DNA of 38,571 nt from a bacterium. GTDB taxonomy: Bacteria > Pseudomonadota > Alphaproteobacteria > Ferrovibrionales > Ferrovibrionaceae. The stretch is from contig JALHMN010000024.1 of NCBI GenBank assembly GCA_022844005.1, forward strand, positions 1 to 38,571, read 5' to 3'. The number at the start of each line of letters is the position of its first letter. The first letter of the stretch is position 1. Below, in pieces: positions 1 through 9,122 of this stretch. The position numbers and the translations under genes are program-made. The notes beneath the pieces were generated by a model. The model had not been told where the DNA came from and did no database searches. It saw only the letters and a list, made by a program, of their open reading frames with translations.

Positions 1-554
1 GGCGCCTGCACGACCTGCGCTTGGTAGAGGACGATTGGGAAAACCCGACGCTCGGCGCCTGGGGCTTGGGATGGGAAGTCTGGTGCGACGGGATGGAGGT
101 GAGCCAGTTCACCTACTTCCAGCAGGTCGGCGGCTTCGACTGCAATCCGGTCGCGGGCGAAATCACCTACGGCCTCGAACGCATCTGCATGTACCTGCAG
201 GGCAAGGATTCGATCTACGACCTCGACTGGAACGGCCAGGGCTACACCTATGGCCAGGTCTACCGGCAGAACGAGGTGGAGTTCTCCGCCTACAACTTCG
301 AGCATGCGGATGTCGGCCAGCTGTTCCGACACTTCGAGGATGCAGAGAAGGAATGCGCCGCGCTGTTGGGTAAGGCGATCGCGCTGCCGGCCTATGACCA
401 GTGCATCAAGGCGAGCCACGCCTTCAATCTGCTGGACGCGCGCGGCGTGATCTCGGTCTCCGAGCGGGCCGCCTATATCGGGCGCGTGCGCAACCTGGCC
501 AAGGCCTGCTGCGAAGGCTGGCTGAGGAGCCAGGGCGAGATGCCCGATGCCTGA
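1..554 (+). CDS. glyQ: Glycyl-tRNA synthetase alpha subunit, 5' truncated by the window edge
   Basis: This is the C-terminal part of the alpha chain of the bacterial tetrameric (alpha2beta2) glycyl-tRNA synthetase, which binds glycine and ATP and charges tRNA-Gly in the cytoplasm. The reading frame is already open at base 3 and enters at a stretch containing [20 protein letters not shown], a hallmark of GlyQ. It is followed by [20 protein letters not shown] and [14 protein letters not shown], also typical. The alpha chain is normally about 300 residues, so roughly the first 110-120 residues lie outside the window. The stop codon at 552-554 overlaps the glyS start at 547 by 8 bases, which is the usual translational coupling of the two subunits. 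Identification is secure; the true start is not visible. Confidence 0.96.
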   Translation, partial: RLHDLRLVEDDWENPTLGAWGLGWEVWCDGMEVSQFTYFQQVGGFDCNPVAGEITYGLERICMYLQGKDSIYDLDWNGQGYTYGQVYRQNEVEFSAYNFEHADVGQLFRHFEDAEKECAALLGKAIALPAYDQCIKASHAFNLLDARGVISVSERAAYIGRVRNLAKACCEGWLRSQGEMPDA

Positions 555-2604
555 ACTGCTGCTCGAGCTCCTGAGCGAAGAGATCCCGGCGCGCATGCAG
601 GTGCGGGCGGGCGCGGATCTGAAGCGCCTCGTCACCGAGAAGCTCGCCGCCGCCGGCCTGAAGCCGGGCGAGGCGCGCGTCTACACCACGCCGCGCCGCC
701 TGGCGCTGGTTATCGACGGCTTGCCGGCCCGGCAGGCCGATGTCGCCGACGAGGTGAAGGGCCCGCGCGAGGGGTCGCCCGACGCCGCCATCGCCGGCTT
801 CCTGAAGAATGCCGGCCTCGCCGATCTTTCCGGGGCCGAGCTCCGCGAAACGCCGAAGGGCAAGGTGTGGTTCGCGGTGAAGCGCCGCGCCGGCCGGCCC
901 GCGCCGGAAGTGCTGGCCGAGATCCTGCCCGAGGCGATCCTGGCGCTGCCCTGGCCGAAGTCGATGCGCTGGGCCGACAAGCCGATGCGCTGGGTGCGGC
1001 CGCTGCATCGCGTGCTCTGCCTGTTCGACGGCCAGGTGGTGCCGATCAAGGTCGGCCACGTCACCGCGGGCGACGTGACCGTGGGTCATCGCTTCCTGGG
1101 GCCCGATCCCTTCAGTGTGACCGGCGCCGACGACTACCTGGCCAAGCTGTCGATCGCCTGCGTCCGCCTCTCCCACGAGGATCGCCGCGATTTCATCCTG
1201 GCCGAAGCGCGCCGGCTCGCCGAGGCGGAAGGCCTGCGTCTGGTCGAGGATGCGGGCCTGGCCGAGGAAGTAGCCGGGCTGGTCGAATGGCCCGTCGTGC
1301 TGCTGGGCGGATTCGATGCCGAGTTCCTGTCGGTGCCGCGCGAGGTGCTGTCCACCGCGATGCGCACGCATCAGAAGTATTTCAGCCTGGAGACGGCGGG
1401 CGGCGCGCTGGCGCATCGCTTCGTCATCGTCGCCAATATGCTGACCCAGGACGGCGGCGCCACGGTGATCGGCGGCAACGAGCGCGTGCTGCGGGCCCGC
1501 CTCGCCGATGCGCGCTTCTTCTGGGACCAGGACAGGAAGGAAAAACTCGATACGCGCGTGGCCGCGCTCGGGCAGATCGTCTTCCATGCCAAGCTCGGCA
1601 GCATCGGCGACAAGGTGGCGAGGATCGAAAAGCTCGCCCGCGTCATAGCGGTGCAGATCGGTGCCGATGCCGATCTGGCCGGCCGCGCGGCGTATCTCGC
1701 CAAGGCCGATCTCGTCACCGGCATGGTGGGTGAGTTTCCGGAACTCCAGGGCGTGATCGGGCGTTACTACGCCCGACACGACGGAGAAGCGCCTGACGTG
1801 GCCGAAGCCATTGCCGAACATTACGCACCGCTCGGTCCCTCCGATCGCTGTCCCACCGCCCCCGTATCCGTCGCCGTCGCCTTGGCCGACAAGATCGACA
1901 CTCTGGTCGGCTTCTTCGGCGTCGGCGAGAAGCCGACGGGATCGAAGGACCCCTTCGCGCTGCGCCGCGCCGCGCTCGGCGTGATCCGGCTGGTGCTGGA
2001 GAACGATCTTCGCCTTCCGTTGCGCGACGTGTTCGGCGCCGCCTGGTCGGCGCATGCAGCAGGGGGCAGCGATCCGACATCCGACCTCGCCGACTTCTTC
2101 ACCGACCGCGTCACCGTGCGCCTGCGCGACCAGGGTGTTCGGCACGATTTGGTTGCGGCGGTCTTCGCGCTCGGGGCCGAAGATGACTTGGTGCGCCTGC
2201 GTGCGCGTGTCGACGCCCTGAGCGCGCTGCTCGCGAGCGAGGACGGACGCAATCTGCTGGTGGCCTATCGACGCGCGGCGAACATCCTGCGCATCGAAGA
2301 GAAGAAAGACGGCATCGCCTATGACGATGCCGTCGATGCGACGCTGCTCATGCAGGCCGAAGAAAAGGCCCTGTGGACGGCGATCGCTGCAGCGAAGCCT
2401 GGTGCCGAGGCTGCCTTGGCGAAGGAGGATTTCACCGGTGCGTGTCGCGCGCTCGCGCAACTGCGTTATCCGGTCGATTCGTTCTTCGACAAGGTGACGG
2501 TGAACGCAGACGACAAGAATCTGCGTGTTAATCGTTTACGGCTTCTTTCATCAATCCGTGGCGTGCTGGATCGCGTTGCGGAGTTCTCAAGAATAGAAGG
2601 ATGA
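547..2604 (+). CDS. glyS: Glycyl-tRNA synthetase beta subunit
   Basis: This is the beta chain of the alpha2beta2 glycyl-tRNA synthetase, which contributes tRNA recognition and the anticodon-binding part of the complex. The product is 685 aa, the normal size for the family. It begins [18 protein letters not shown], which is the classic GlyS N-terminus. Other family landmarks are [19 protein letters not shown] near residue 140, MRTHQKYF near residue 275, and [18 protein letters not shown] near residue 400. The C-terminal part matches the DALR-like anticodon-binding region. The gene overlaps glyQ by 8 bases and its stop codon overlaps the next ATG in an ATGA arrangement, so it sits in the middle of a compact operon. 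Nothing looks broken. Confidence 0.97.
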   Translation: MPELLLELLSEEIPARMQVRAGADLKRLVTEKLAAAGLKPGEARVYTTPRRLALVIDGLPARQADVADEVKGPREGSPDAAIAGFLKNAGLADLSGAELRETPKGKVWFAVKRRAGRPAPEVLAEILPEAILALPWPKSMRWADKPMRWVRPLHRVLCLFDGQVVPIKVGHVTAGDVTVGHRFLGPDPFSVTGADDYLAKLSIACVRLSHEDRRDFILAEARRLAEAEGLRLVEDAGLAEEVAGLVEWPVVLLGGFDAEFLSVPREVLSTAMRTHQKYFSLETAGGALAHRFVIVANMLTQDGGATVIGGNERVLRARLADARFFWDQDRKEKLDTRVAALGQIVFHAKLGSIGDKVARIEKLARVIAVQIGADADLAGRAAYLAKADLVTGMVGEFPELQGVIGRYYARHDGEAPDVAEAIAEHYAPLGPSDRCPTAPVSVAVALADKIDTLVGFFGVGEKPTGSKDPFALRRAALGVIRLVLENDLRLPLRDVFGAAWSAHAAGGSDPTSDLADFFTDRVTVRLRDQGVRHDLVAAVFALGAEDDLVRLRARVDALSALLASEDGRNLLVAYRRAANILRIEEKKDGIAYDDAVDATLLMQAEEKALWTAIAAAKPGAEAALAKEDFTGACRALAQLRYPVDSFFDKVTVNADDKNLRVNRLRLLSSIRGVLDRVAEFSRIEG

Positions 2605-2606
2605 CC

Positions 2607-2834
2607 ATGATGGCGAAGAAGACCACTGCCAAAGCGAAGGCGAAGCCCGCCGCCAAGAAGGCGGCCGTGAAGAAGGTTGCCGCGAAGAAGCCGGCAGCCA
2701 AGAAGGTCGTGGCGAAGAAGGTTGCCGCGAAGAAGCCGGCGGCCAAGAAGGTCGCCGTGAAGAAGGTTGCGGCGAAGAAGCCCGCAGCCAAGAAGGTTGC
2801 CGCCAAGAAGCCGGCCGCCAAGAAGCGTTCTTGA
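2607..2834 (+). CDS. Small Lys/Ala-rich histone H1-like basic protein
   Basis: This is a tiny, extremely basic protein of about 75 aa made almost only of lysine, alanine, proline and valine, with no acidic residue. Three in-frame ATGs lie at 2601, 2607 and 2610. The AGAAGG at 2595-2600 sits too close to the first and suits 2607 or 2610. After a lead-in beginning MAKKTTAKAKAKPAAKK it is built from a 15-residue repeat (KKVAAKKPAAKKVVA and variants) repeated three times plus a partial unit. Low-complexity AAKK proteins of this kind resemble bacterial H1-like DNA-binding proteins and AlgP-type tails, so non-specific nucleic-acid binding is plausible but unproven. It is wedged between glyS (4-base overlap if 2601 is used) and ppdK (17-base gap). 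The N-terminus closely resembles the tail of the dikinase encoded just downstream. Confidence 0.75.
   Translation: MMAKKTTAKAKAKPAAKKAAVKKVAAKKPAAKKVVAKKVAAKKPAAKKVAVKKVAAKKPAAKKVAAKKPAAKKRS
2670..2825 (+). repeat. In-frame 45-bp tandem repeat encoding a 15-aa AAKK unit
   Basis: Three 45-bp units (2670-2714, 2715-2759, 2760-2804) and a partial fourth (2805-2825) encode KKVAAKKPAAKK followed by VVA, VAV or VAA. The units are very similar at the DNA level. The array could therefore expand or contract in whole units without breaking the frame. This is seen directly in the sequence; length variation between strains is inference. Confidence 0.8.
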
Positions 2835-2851
2835 GTTCAAGGGGCAGTCAG

Positions 2852-5833
2852 ATGGCGAAGAAGGTCACCGCGAAGACCAGAGCGAAGCCCGCCGCCAAGA
2901 AGCCCGCACCGAAGAAGGTGCCGGCTTCCGGATCGGCACCGGCTGCGAAGACGGTTGCGAAGGCCAAGCTCGCCATCAAGAAGCCTGCCCCGAGGAAGTC
3001 CGCTCCCCAAGCCAAGGCGGTTGTTAAGAAGCCGGCCGCCAAGGTTGCGGGGAAGCCAGTTGCGAAGGCTTCCGTGAAGTCTATCGCCAAGGCCGCCCCG
3101 AAAGGGGCGGCCAAGGCATATTCGAAGACCAAGGCGCCTGCGAAACCCAGGCAGCCGAAATGGGTCTACAGTTTCGGCGACGGCAAGGCCGAGGGCAGCG
3201 CGGGCATGCGCAACCTCCTCGGCGGCAAGGGCGCCAACCTGGCGGAGATGTCCAATCTCGGCCTTCCGGTACCGCCCGGCTTCACCATTTCCACCGACCT
3301 CTGCACCTACTACTACGCCAACAGCCAGACCTATCCTTCGAGTCTGAAGGAACAGGTGGAGCGCGCGCTGGAGAAGGTGGAGGCGTCGGTCGGCGCCGAA
3401 TTCGGCGACAGCGACAACCCGCTCCTCGTCTCCGTCCGCTCCGGCGCCCGCGCCTCGATGCCGGGGATGATGGACACGGTGCTGAACCTCGGCCTGAACG
3501 ACGTGACCGTCGAGGGCCTCGCCAAGCAGTCGGGCGACGCCCGCTTCGCCTATGACAGCTATCGCCGCTTCATCCAGATGTATTCCGACGTCGTGCTGGG
3601 CGTGGACCACGATCATTTCGAGGAGCTGCTCGAGATCCACAAGGAGGATCGCGGCGTCCACCTCGACACCGATCTCGAAGCGGCCGACTGGAAGAGCCTC
3701 GTCACCGCCTTCAAGGCCAAGGTTCAGGAGAAGCTCGGCCGGCCCTTCCCGCAGGATCCGAACGAGCAGCTGTGGGGCGCCATCGCCGCCGTCTTCGGTT
3801 CGTGGATGAACGACCGCGCCATCACCTATCGAGCGATCCACGGCATTCCCGCCGATTGGGGCACGGCCGTGAACGTGCAGGCGATGGTGTTCGGCAACAT
3901 GGGCGACACCTCGGCGACCGGCGTCGCCTTCACGCGCAACCCCTCCACCGGCGAGAAGCTGTTCTACGGCGAGTATCTGGTGAACGCGCAAGGGGAGGAT
4001 GTCGTCGCCGGCATCCGCACGCCCCAGCACATCACCATCGCCGAGAAGAAGCAGACCGGCTCGAAGCTTCCGGCGATGGAAGAATCGATGCCCAAGACCT
4101 ATGCCGAGCTGACGCGGATCTACAAGCGCCTCGAGGCGCATTACCGCGACATGCAGGACATCGAGTTCACCGTGCAGCGCGGCAAGCTGTGGATGCTGCA
4201 GACCCGGTCGGGCAAGCGCACCGCCAAGGCCGCGATCCGCATCGCCGTCGAGATGGTGAAGGAAGGGCTGATCAAGAAGGCGGAGGCGATCTCCCGCATC
4301 GAGCCCTCCTCGCTCGACCAGCTGCTGCATCCCACGCCCGATCCCAAGGCGCCGAAGACGGTCATCGCCCGCGGTCTCGCCGCCTCGCCCGGCGCCGCCA
4401 GCGGCAAGGTGGTGTTCGATGCGAGCGAGGCGCAGGCCGATGCCGCGCGCGGCGAGGCGGTGATCCTGGTGCGTATCGAGACCAGCCCGGAAGACATTCA
4501 CGGCATGCACGCGGCCAAGGGCATCCTGACCGCCCGGGGCGGCACCACCAGCCACGCCGCCGTGGTGGCGCGCGGCATGGGGCGGCCCTGCGTTTCCGGC
4601 GCCGGGGCGCTGCGGATCGACTATCGCGCCCAGCAGATGAGCATCGGCAACCAGATCGTGCGCAAGGGCGACGTCATCACCATCGACGGTTCGACCGGCG
4701 AGGTGATCCTGGGCACGGTGCCGACCATCGAGCCCGAGATGTCGGGGGAGTTCGGCACGCTGATGCAATGGGCCGACGAGATCCGCCGCCTCAAGGTGCG
4801 CACCAATGCCGAGACGCCGCTGGATGCGGAAACCGCGCGCAAGTTCGGCGCGGAAGGCATCGGCCTCTGCCGGACCGAGCACATGTTCTTCGAGGCATCG
4901 CGGATCGCCGCGGTGCGCGAGATGATCCTGGCTTCCGACAAGACCGGGCGCGAGAAGGCGCTGGCCAAGATCCTGCCGATGCAGCGGCAGGACTTCGTCG
5001 AACTGTTCCGCATCATGGCCGGCCTGCCGGTCACCATCCGCTTCCTCGATCCGCCGCTGCACGAATTCCTGCCCAAGACGGAAGCCGACTTCCAGGCGGT
5101 GGCGCAGGCGACAGGCGTCGATATCGGCACGCTCAGGCATCGCGAGCGCCAGCTCGAGGAATCGAACCCGATGCTGGGACACCGCGGCTGCCGGCTCGGC
5201 ATCACCTTCCCGGAGATCTACGCCATGCAGGCACGCGCCGTCTTCGAGGCGGCGACCGAGGTGGCGCGCGAGACCGGCAAGCCGGTGACGCCCGAGATCA
5301 TGATCCCGCTGGTCGCCACCCGGCGTGAGTTCGACCTGATGAAGGCCGTGGTCGACGAGACGGCGAAGGCCGTCGCCGCCGAGACGAACAAGAAGGTCGC
5401 CTATCTGGTCGGCACGATGATCGAACTGCCGCGCGCGGCGCTGCGGGCCGGCGACATCGCCCAGGCGGCCGAGTTCTTCTCCTTCGGGACCAACGATCTC
5501 ACCCAGACCACGCTCGGCATCAGCCGCGACGACGCGGCCTCCTTCCTCGACGATTATGTCGCCCAGGGGATATTCGCCACCGACCCCTTCGCCAGCCTGG
5601 ACCGCGAAGGCGTCGGCGAGCTGATGCAGATCGCCAAGGAACGCGGTCGCAAGACCCGTCCCTCGCTCAAGCTCGGCATCTGCGGCGAGCACGGCGGCGA
5701 TCCGGCCTCGGTCTCCTTCTGCGAGGAGATCGGCCTCGACTACGTTTCCTGCTCGCCCTATCGCGTGCCGATCGCCCGGCTGGCGGCGGCGCAGGCGGCG
5801 ATCAGCACCAAGCGGGCGCCCAGCGAGGCCTGA
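2852..5833 (+). CDS. ppdK: Pyruvate phosphate dikinase with an N-terminal Lys/Ala-rich tail
   Basis: The enzyme interconverts pyruvate, ATP and phosphate with PEP, AMP and pyrophosphate in the cytoplasm. The ATG at 2852 is chosen because AAGGGGC lies about 7 bases before it; an upstream in-frame TTG at 2831 is poorly placed. The product is 993 aa against roughly 880-900 for ordinary PPDK. The excess is a tail of about 102 residues holding about 27 Lys and 30 Ala and no Asp or Glu. The enzyme then starts at KWVYSFGDG and runs through the ATP-grasp region (GGKGANLAEM, SVRSGARASMPGMMDT), the phosphohistidine loop GGTTSHAAVVARG (His about residue 568), and the PEP/pyruvate barrel ending with LGICGEHGGDP (Cys about residue 944). 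The catalytic residues look intact. The glyQS-ppdK linkage is common in alphaproteobacteria; the tail is the unusual part. It starts MAKKVTAKTRAKPAAKK, matching the protein encoded just upstream. Confidence 0.97.
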   Translation: MAKKVTAKTRAKPAAKKPAPKKVPASGSAPAAKTVAKAKLAIKKPAPRKSAPQAKAVVKKPAAKVAGKPVAKASVKSIAKAAPKGAAKAYSKTKAPAKPRQPKWVYSFGDGKAEGSAGMRNLLGGKGANLAEMSNLGLPVPPGFTISTDLCTYYYANSQTYPSSLKEQVERALEKVEASVGAEFGDSDNPLLVSVRSGARASMPGMMDTVLNLGLNDVTVEGLAKQSGDARFAYDSYRRFIQMYSDVVLGVDHDHFEELLEIHKEDRGVHLDTDLEAADWKSLVTAFKAKVQEKLGRPFPQDPNEQLWGAIAAVFGSWMNDRAITYRAIHGIPADWGTAVNVQAMVFGNMGDTSATGVAFTRNPSTGEKLFYGEYLVNAQGEDVVAGIRTPQHITIAEKKQTGSKLPAMEESMPKTYAELTRIYKRLEAHYRDMQDIEFTVQRGKLWMLQTRSGKRTAKAAIRIAVEMVKEGLIKKAEAISRIEPSSLDQLLHPTPDPKAPKTVIARGLAASPGAASGKVVFDASEAQADAARGEAVILVRIETSPEDIHGMHAAKGILTARGGTTSHAAVVARGMGRPCVSGAGALRIDYRAQQMSIGNQIVRKGDVITIDGSTGEVILGTVPTIEPEMSGEFGTLMQWADEIRRLKVRTNAETPLDAETARKFGAEGIGLCRTEHMFFEASRIAAVREMILASDKTGREKALAKILPMQRQDFVELFRIMAGLPVTIRFLDPPLHEFLPKTEADFQAVAQATGVDIGTLRHRERQLEESNPMLGHRGCRLGITFPEIYAMQARAVFEAATEVARETGKPVTPEIMIPLVATRREFDLMKAVVDETAKAVAAETNKKVAYLVGTMIELPRAALRAGDIAQAAEFFSFGTNDLTQTTLGISRDDAASFLDDYVAQGIFATDPFASLDREGVGELMQIAKERGRKTRPSLKLGICGEHGGDPASVSFCEEIGLDYVSCSPYRVPIARLAAAQAAISTKRAPSEA

Positions 5834-5850
5834 GCCCTTTCGGCGCAAAG

Positions 5851-5887
5851 AAAAGCCCCGCGGTCTGGCGACCGCGGGGCTTTTTTT
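5851..5887. terminator. Strong, probably bidirectional intrinsic terminator
   Basis: A perfect 15-bp stem (5851-5865 with 5870-5884) closes on a TGGC loop and is followed on the plus strand by a run of seven T (5881-5887). On the minus strand the stem is followed by a T-rich tract complementary to 5847-5854. It lies between the convergent ppdK and TRAP permease genes and probably ends both transcripts. Confidence 0.93.
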
Positions 5888-5906
5888 GTCCGGAAAGGAG
5901 GACGCC

Positions 5907-7907
5907 CTATGCGCGCGCCGTGGCCGATGAGCGGCCGATGAGGAGGCGAGCGCTGAACATCGTCGGTATCAGGATCGCGAGGCCGATCCCCTCCATCATG
6001 CCGGTCGGCACCCCGGTCAGGCCACCGCCCGGTGTCGCCAGGACGAAGCCGCCGACGATCAGTGCGATCCGGAGCGGCCATTCCATGCCGCCGGTGCGCG
6101 CGAGGTTGCCCGCCCAGACCTGATATCCCTGCAACCCGCCGCAGATGGCGATGATGCCGAGGCCCGTGGTGAGTGTGAGGTAGATCGATTCCCAGAGCGG
6201 ACCTTCCAACACGAAGGCCGGATTCAGGACGAAGAAGAACGGGATGAAGTAGATGATGCTGCCCACCCACATCGATTCCCAGCTCGTCTTCATGGCCGGC
6301 GCGCCGGCGATCGAGGCCGCCGCGAAGGAAGCGATGGCCACCGGCGGGGTGATCGACGACAGCATGCCCCAGTAGAAGATGAACATGTGAACGGCCATCT
6401 GGTTCAGGCCGGCTTTCTCCAGCGCCGGCGCGAGCAGGATGGCGAGGAAGATGTAGCAGGGGGTGGTCGTCAGGCCGAGGCCGAGAATGAAGCTGGTGAT
6501 CGCACCCAGCATCAGCAGGACCAGGACATTGCCCCCGGCCAGGAGCAGGATTTCGTTGGTCAGGGTCGAGGTCAGGCCGGTGATCGAGAAGGCGCCGATC
6601 AGCAGGCCGACGCCGGCCAGGATGCCGACCAGTTCGACGAACAGCCGCCCGTTCATCTCCAGAAACGCATAGAGCTCGCGCAGGCCCCAGCGCTTGTCCG
6701 AGAACAGCTGGTTGAGGACGAGCAGCAGCGCGGTGGCATAGAACGGCGCATGGCTCTCGCGCTTCATGATCAGCAGCATGAAGACCAGCAGGATGATGAC
6801 GAAGATGAAGTACCAGCCGCGCTTCATCACGGCGCCGATCTGCGGGATCTCCTCGGGGGGAAGCCCCTTCATGCCCCGGCGGGCGGCATAGGAATCGACC
6901 TGCATGAACAGGCCGAAATAATAGAGGCCGGCGGGAATTGCCGCGGCCAGTGCCACTTGCGCATAGCTGACGCCCAGGAACTGGGCCATGACGAAGGCGG
7001 TCGCTCCCATGACCGGCGGTGCCAGCACGGCGCCGGTCGAGGCGCAGGCTTCGATGGCACCGGAATAGGAGGCGGGGAAGCCCGATTTCTTCATCGCCGG
7101 GATCGTCATCGTTCCGGCGGTCAGCACGTTGCCGATGATGCTGCCCGACATCATGCCGAGCATGCCGGAGGCGAAGATGCAGGTCTTCGCGGCACCGCCA
7201 CGGAAGCGGCCGGTGAGTGCGAAGGCGAGTTCGATGAAGAAGCGGCCGGCACCACTGAACTGCAGCGCGGCACCGAAGACGAGGAAGCCGATCACGACCT
7301 CGGCGAATGACTGCAGCGCGATGCCGAGCAGGCTTTCCGAGGACAGCATGTGGAAGGCGGCCGTCTCGTCGATCGGGGCATCCGCGCCCGTGAAGGGTCG
7401 CGGCATGGAGCCGGCGAAGATGGGATAGAGCGAGAAGGGAAGAATGCAGAGCATCAACGCCGTGCCGCCGGTGCGGCGCAGCGTCTCCATCAGGAGCGCC
7501 CACATCGCATAACAGGCCCAGACCAGCGGGGTGGGAGCGCCGAAACGCTCCCACCCCATGGCCGCGGCTTCGCGCACATGCGCCATGATGTAGAGGCCGA
7601 GCGCGGTGGTCAGCACCAGCAGCGCGATGTCGTACCAGGGAACCCGGTGCAGATCGGCCTTCGGACTCGCCGGAAACATGATGAAGACGAGCGGCAGCAG
7701 CAGGGCGATCAGGATGTAGTAGTACTCGGTGTTCAGGAAGGTGAACCCGACGAAGAACCGCAGGTTGAACTGCTGATTGATGCAGAGCAGCAGCGTCACC
7801 ACGCTCCAGGTGACGAGCAAGGCCTTCCACCCGCCGGTCAGTGTGCGGATGCGCATGGTCTCGGCTTCGGCCGGAGCTGCCTCCGGCCGAAGCTCGTCGG
7901 ATTTCAT
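5907..7907 (-). CDS. TRAP transporter fused 4TM/12TM permease
   Basis: This is a secondary-active permease that imports an organic solute using an ion gradient and a TAXI-type periplasmic receptor. The product is about 666 aa and very hydrophobic, the size expected when the small (DctQ-like) and large (DctM-like) TRAP membrane subunits are fused. Typical DctM-like stretches include FIELAFALTGRFRGGAAKT, GMMSGSIIGNVLTAGTMTIP and FYWGMLSSITPPVAIASFAA. The ATG at 7907 has GAAG five bases upstream; a GTG two codons earlier (7913) is also possible. It lies 40 bases (34 from the GTG) after the stop of a TAXI receptor gene on the same strand, so permease and receptor are probably co-transcribed. The substrate cannot be read from the sequence. 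Confidence 0.93.
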   Translation of the reverse strand: MKSDELRPEAAPAEAETMRIRTLTGGWKALLVTWSVVTLLLCINQQFNLRFFVGFTFLNTEYYYILIALLLPLVFIMFPASPKADLHRVPWYDIALLVLTTALGLYIMAHVREAAAMGWERFGAPTPLVWACYAMWALLMETLRRTGGTALMLCILPFSLYPIFAGSMPRPFTGADAPIDETAAFHMLSSESLLGIALQSFAEVVIGFLVFGAALQFSGAGRFFIELAFALTGRFRGGAAKTCIFASGMLGMMSGSIIGNVLTAGTMTIPAMKKSGFPASYSGAIEACASTGAVLAPPVMGATAFVMAQFLGVSYAQVALAAAIPAGLYYFGLFMQVDSYAARRGMKGLPPEEIPQIGAVMKRGWYFIFVIILLVFMLLIMKRESHAPFYATALLLVLNQLFSDKRWGLRELYAFLEMNGRLFVELVGILAGVGLLIGAFSITGLTSTLTNEILLLAGGNVLVLLMLGAITSFILGLGLTTTPCYIFLAILLAPALEKAGLNQMAVHMFIFYWGMLSSITPPVAIASFAAASIAGAPAMKTSWESMWVGSIIYFIPFFFVLNPAFVLEGPLWESIYLTLTTGLGIIAICGGLQGYQVWAGNLARTGGMEWPLRIALIVGGFVLATPGGGLTGVPTGMMEGIGLAILIPTMFSARLLIGRSSATARA

Positions 7908-7947
7908 GGTCACTTCAACGCCTGCCCTGTCTGTTTTGTTTGATTTC

Positions 7948-9090
7948 TTACTCGAAAATCACGTCCATGCCAGCGGCCTTGAGCGCGGCCGCGCGTGCCT
8001 TCAGCCAGCCTTCGCCGAAGCCGGCCTCGGCCGGATTGCTGCCCATATAGGCCTTCCAGGCCGCCGCCAGCGTCGCCTGGCGCTTCAGGAGACCCTGGTT
8101 GTGCTTCTCGGCTTCATCCGTCCAGGCACCAACCTCCTTCAGCGCCTTGACCGTGCCGGAATGATAGGGCACCGCCCATTGCAGGTCCTGGCGCTTCACC
8201 TCGAGACCGTCGGCACCCGGCGCGCCGGTCTTATAGGCGTCGTAGGTGACGATCATGCCCTTGCTCACGCCATAGACGACGTCCTCGGGCTGCGAGGCAT
8301 AGGCCATGAAGATCGGATAGGGATAGACCGGGATCTCGACCGAATTGTCCTTGCTGAGACCGCCGGCGCCGCAGGTGGCGACATGCGGCTTGAAGAACGG
8401 CCCGACCTTCTTCAGCCGTTCCCAGCCGGCGGTGTCGGATTTCGGGGTCGGCGGCCAGTAGATGCCGCGCGGCGAGGTTTCCATCTCCTTGGACTGACCG
8501 GAGATGGTCGAGGTGAAGGCGGCGTCCACCTCGTTGTTGATCATCCCCTTCCACATCGCGTTGTTGGAGGAGAATTCGACGATCTTCACGTCCTTGGGCG
8601 TCAGGCCGCCGAAGGCGAGAATGGCATAGGCGTTCTGGGTCAGCGCGGGCGAGCCGACCACGGCGGCGACACGCTTGCCTCTGAGATCCTTGATCTCCTT
8701 CACGCCGGCGTCCTTGGCGACGCCGAGGGTGAGGCCGTTGCACGAGGTGGCGGAAAGGAGCAGCTGGACCGGCTGGGGCCCCCATTCCTTGGTGCCGAAC
8801 TCGAACACGCCCTCCTGGGAGAAGTAGACGCCGACGCCCATGGCGGAAACCGCGGCGCGGCCGGCGCGCAGCGGCGCCAGGCGGGCGGTGTCGTTGCCGG
8901 CGGCGAGAACGCGGACGTCGCTTCCGTATTGCTTGAACTGCTGGCCGACGGCGACGGCGATATTGAAGCCCGACGAGCCCGTGTCATAGGCCGTCCAGGA
9001 CATCTGCGGCGGGACCTTGACCTCCTGGGCCGATGCGGATGCCGACAGGCCGACGAATACGGCCGCGGCGGCGAAAGCGATGCGCTGCAT
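7948..9090 (-). CDS. TAXI-family TRAP transporter solute receptor (copy 1)
   Basis: This is a periplasmic solute-binding protein of the TAXI family, which delivers a ligand to the fused TRAP permease. It is 380 aa and starts with a clear signal peptide (MQRIAFAAAAVFVGLSASASAQEV, cut after ASA). The mature part opens with LSWTAYDTGSSGF-type sequence (here MSWTAYDTGSSGFN) and continues with VLAAGNDTARLAPLRAGRA and KGKRVAAVVGSPALTQNA-like stretches (here RGKRVAAVVGSPALTQNAY). All three are shared with the two receptors upstream. GGAGGAG lies a few bases before the ATG. It is nearest to the permease gene and most likely its main partner. The ligand is unknown. Confidence 0.92.
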   Translation of the reverse strand: MQRIAFAAAAVFVGLSASASAQEVKVPPQMSWTAYDTGSSGFNIAVAVGQQFKQYGSDVRVLAAGNDTARLAPLRAGRAAVSAMGVGVYFSQEGVFEFGTKEWGPQPVQLLLSATSCNGLTLGVAKDAGVKEIKDLRGKRVAAVVGSPALTQNAYAILAFGGLTPKDVKIVEFSSNNAMWKGMINNEVDAAFTSTISGQSKEMETSPRGIYWPPTPKSDTAGWERLKKVGPFFKPHVATCGAGGLSKDNSVEIPVYPYPIFMAYASQPEDVVYGVSKGMIVTYDAYKTGAPGADGLEVKRQDLQWAVPYHSGTVKALKEVGAWTDEAEKHNQGLLKRQATLAAAWKAYMGSNPAEAGFGEGWLKARAAALKAAGMDVIFE

Positions 9091-9122
9091 GGAACTCCTC
9101 CCTCATCCTAACGAGCGTGGAC

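Noticed and set aside
424-2460. Long minus-strand frame over glyS
   Set aside because: Shadow of glyS; composition is not protein-like and it overlaps a certain gene entirely.
2837-5848. Open frame of about 1000 codons antisense to ppdK
   Set aside because: It mirrors the codon structure of a GC-rich gene. The plus strand carries the intact dikinase motifs, and the antisense product is His/Gly/Arg/Leu-rich with no family pattern.
5758-7830. Alternative minus-strand frame of 690 codons over the TRAP permease
   Set aside because: The overlapping frame at 5907-7907 has hydrophobic TRAP permease sequence; this one is Arg/His/Pro-rich and crosses the terminator.
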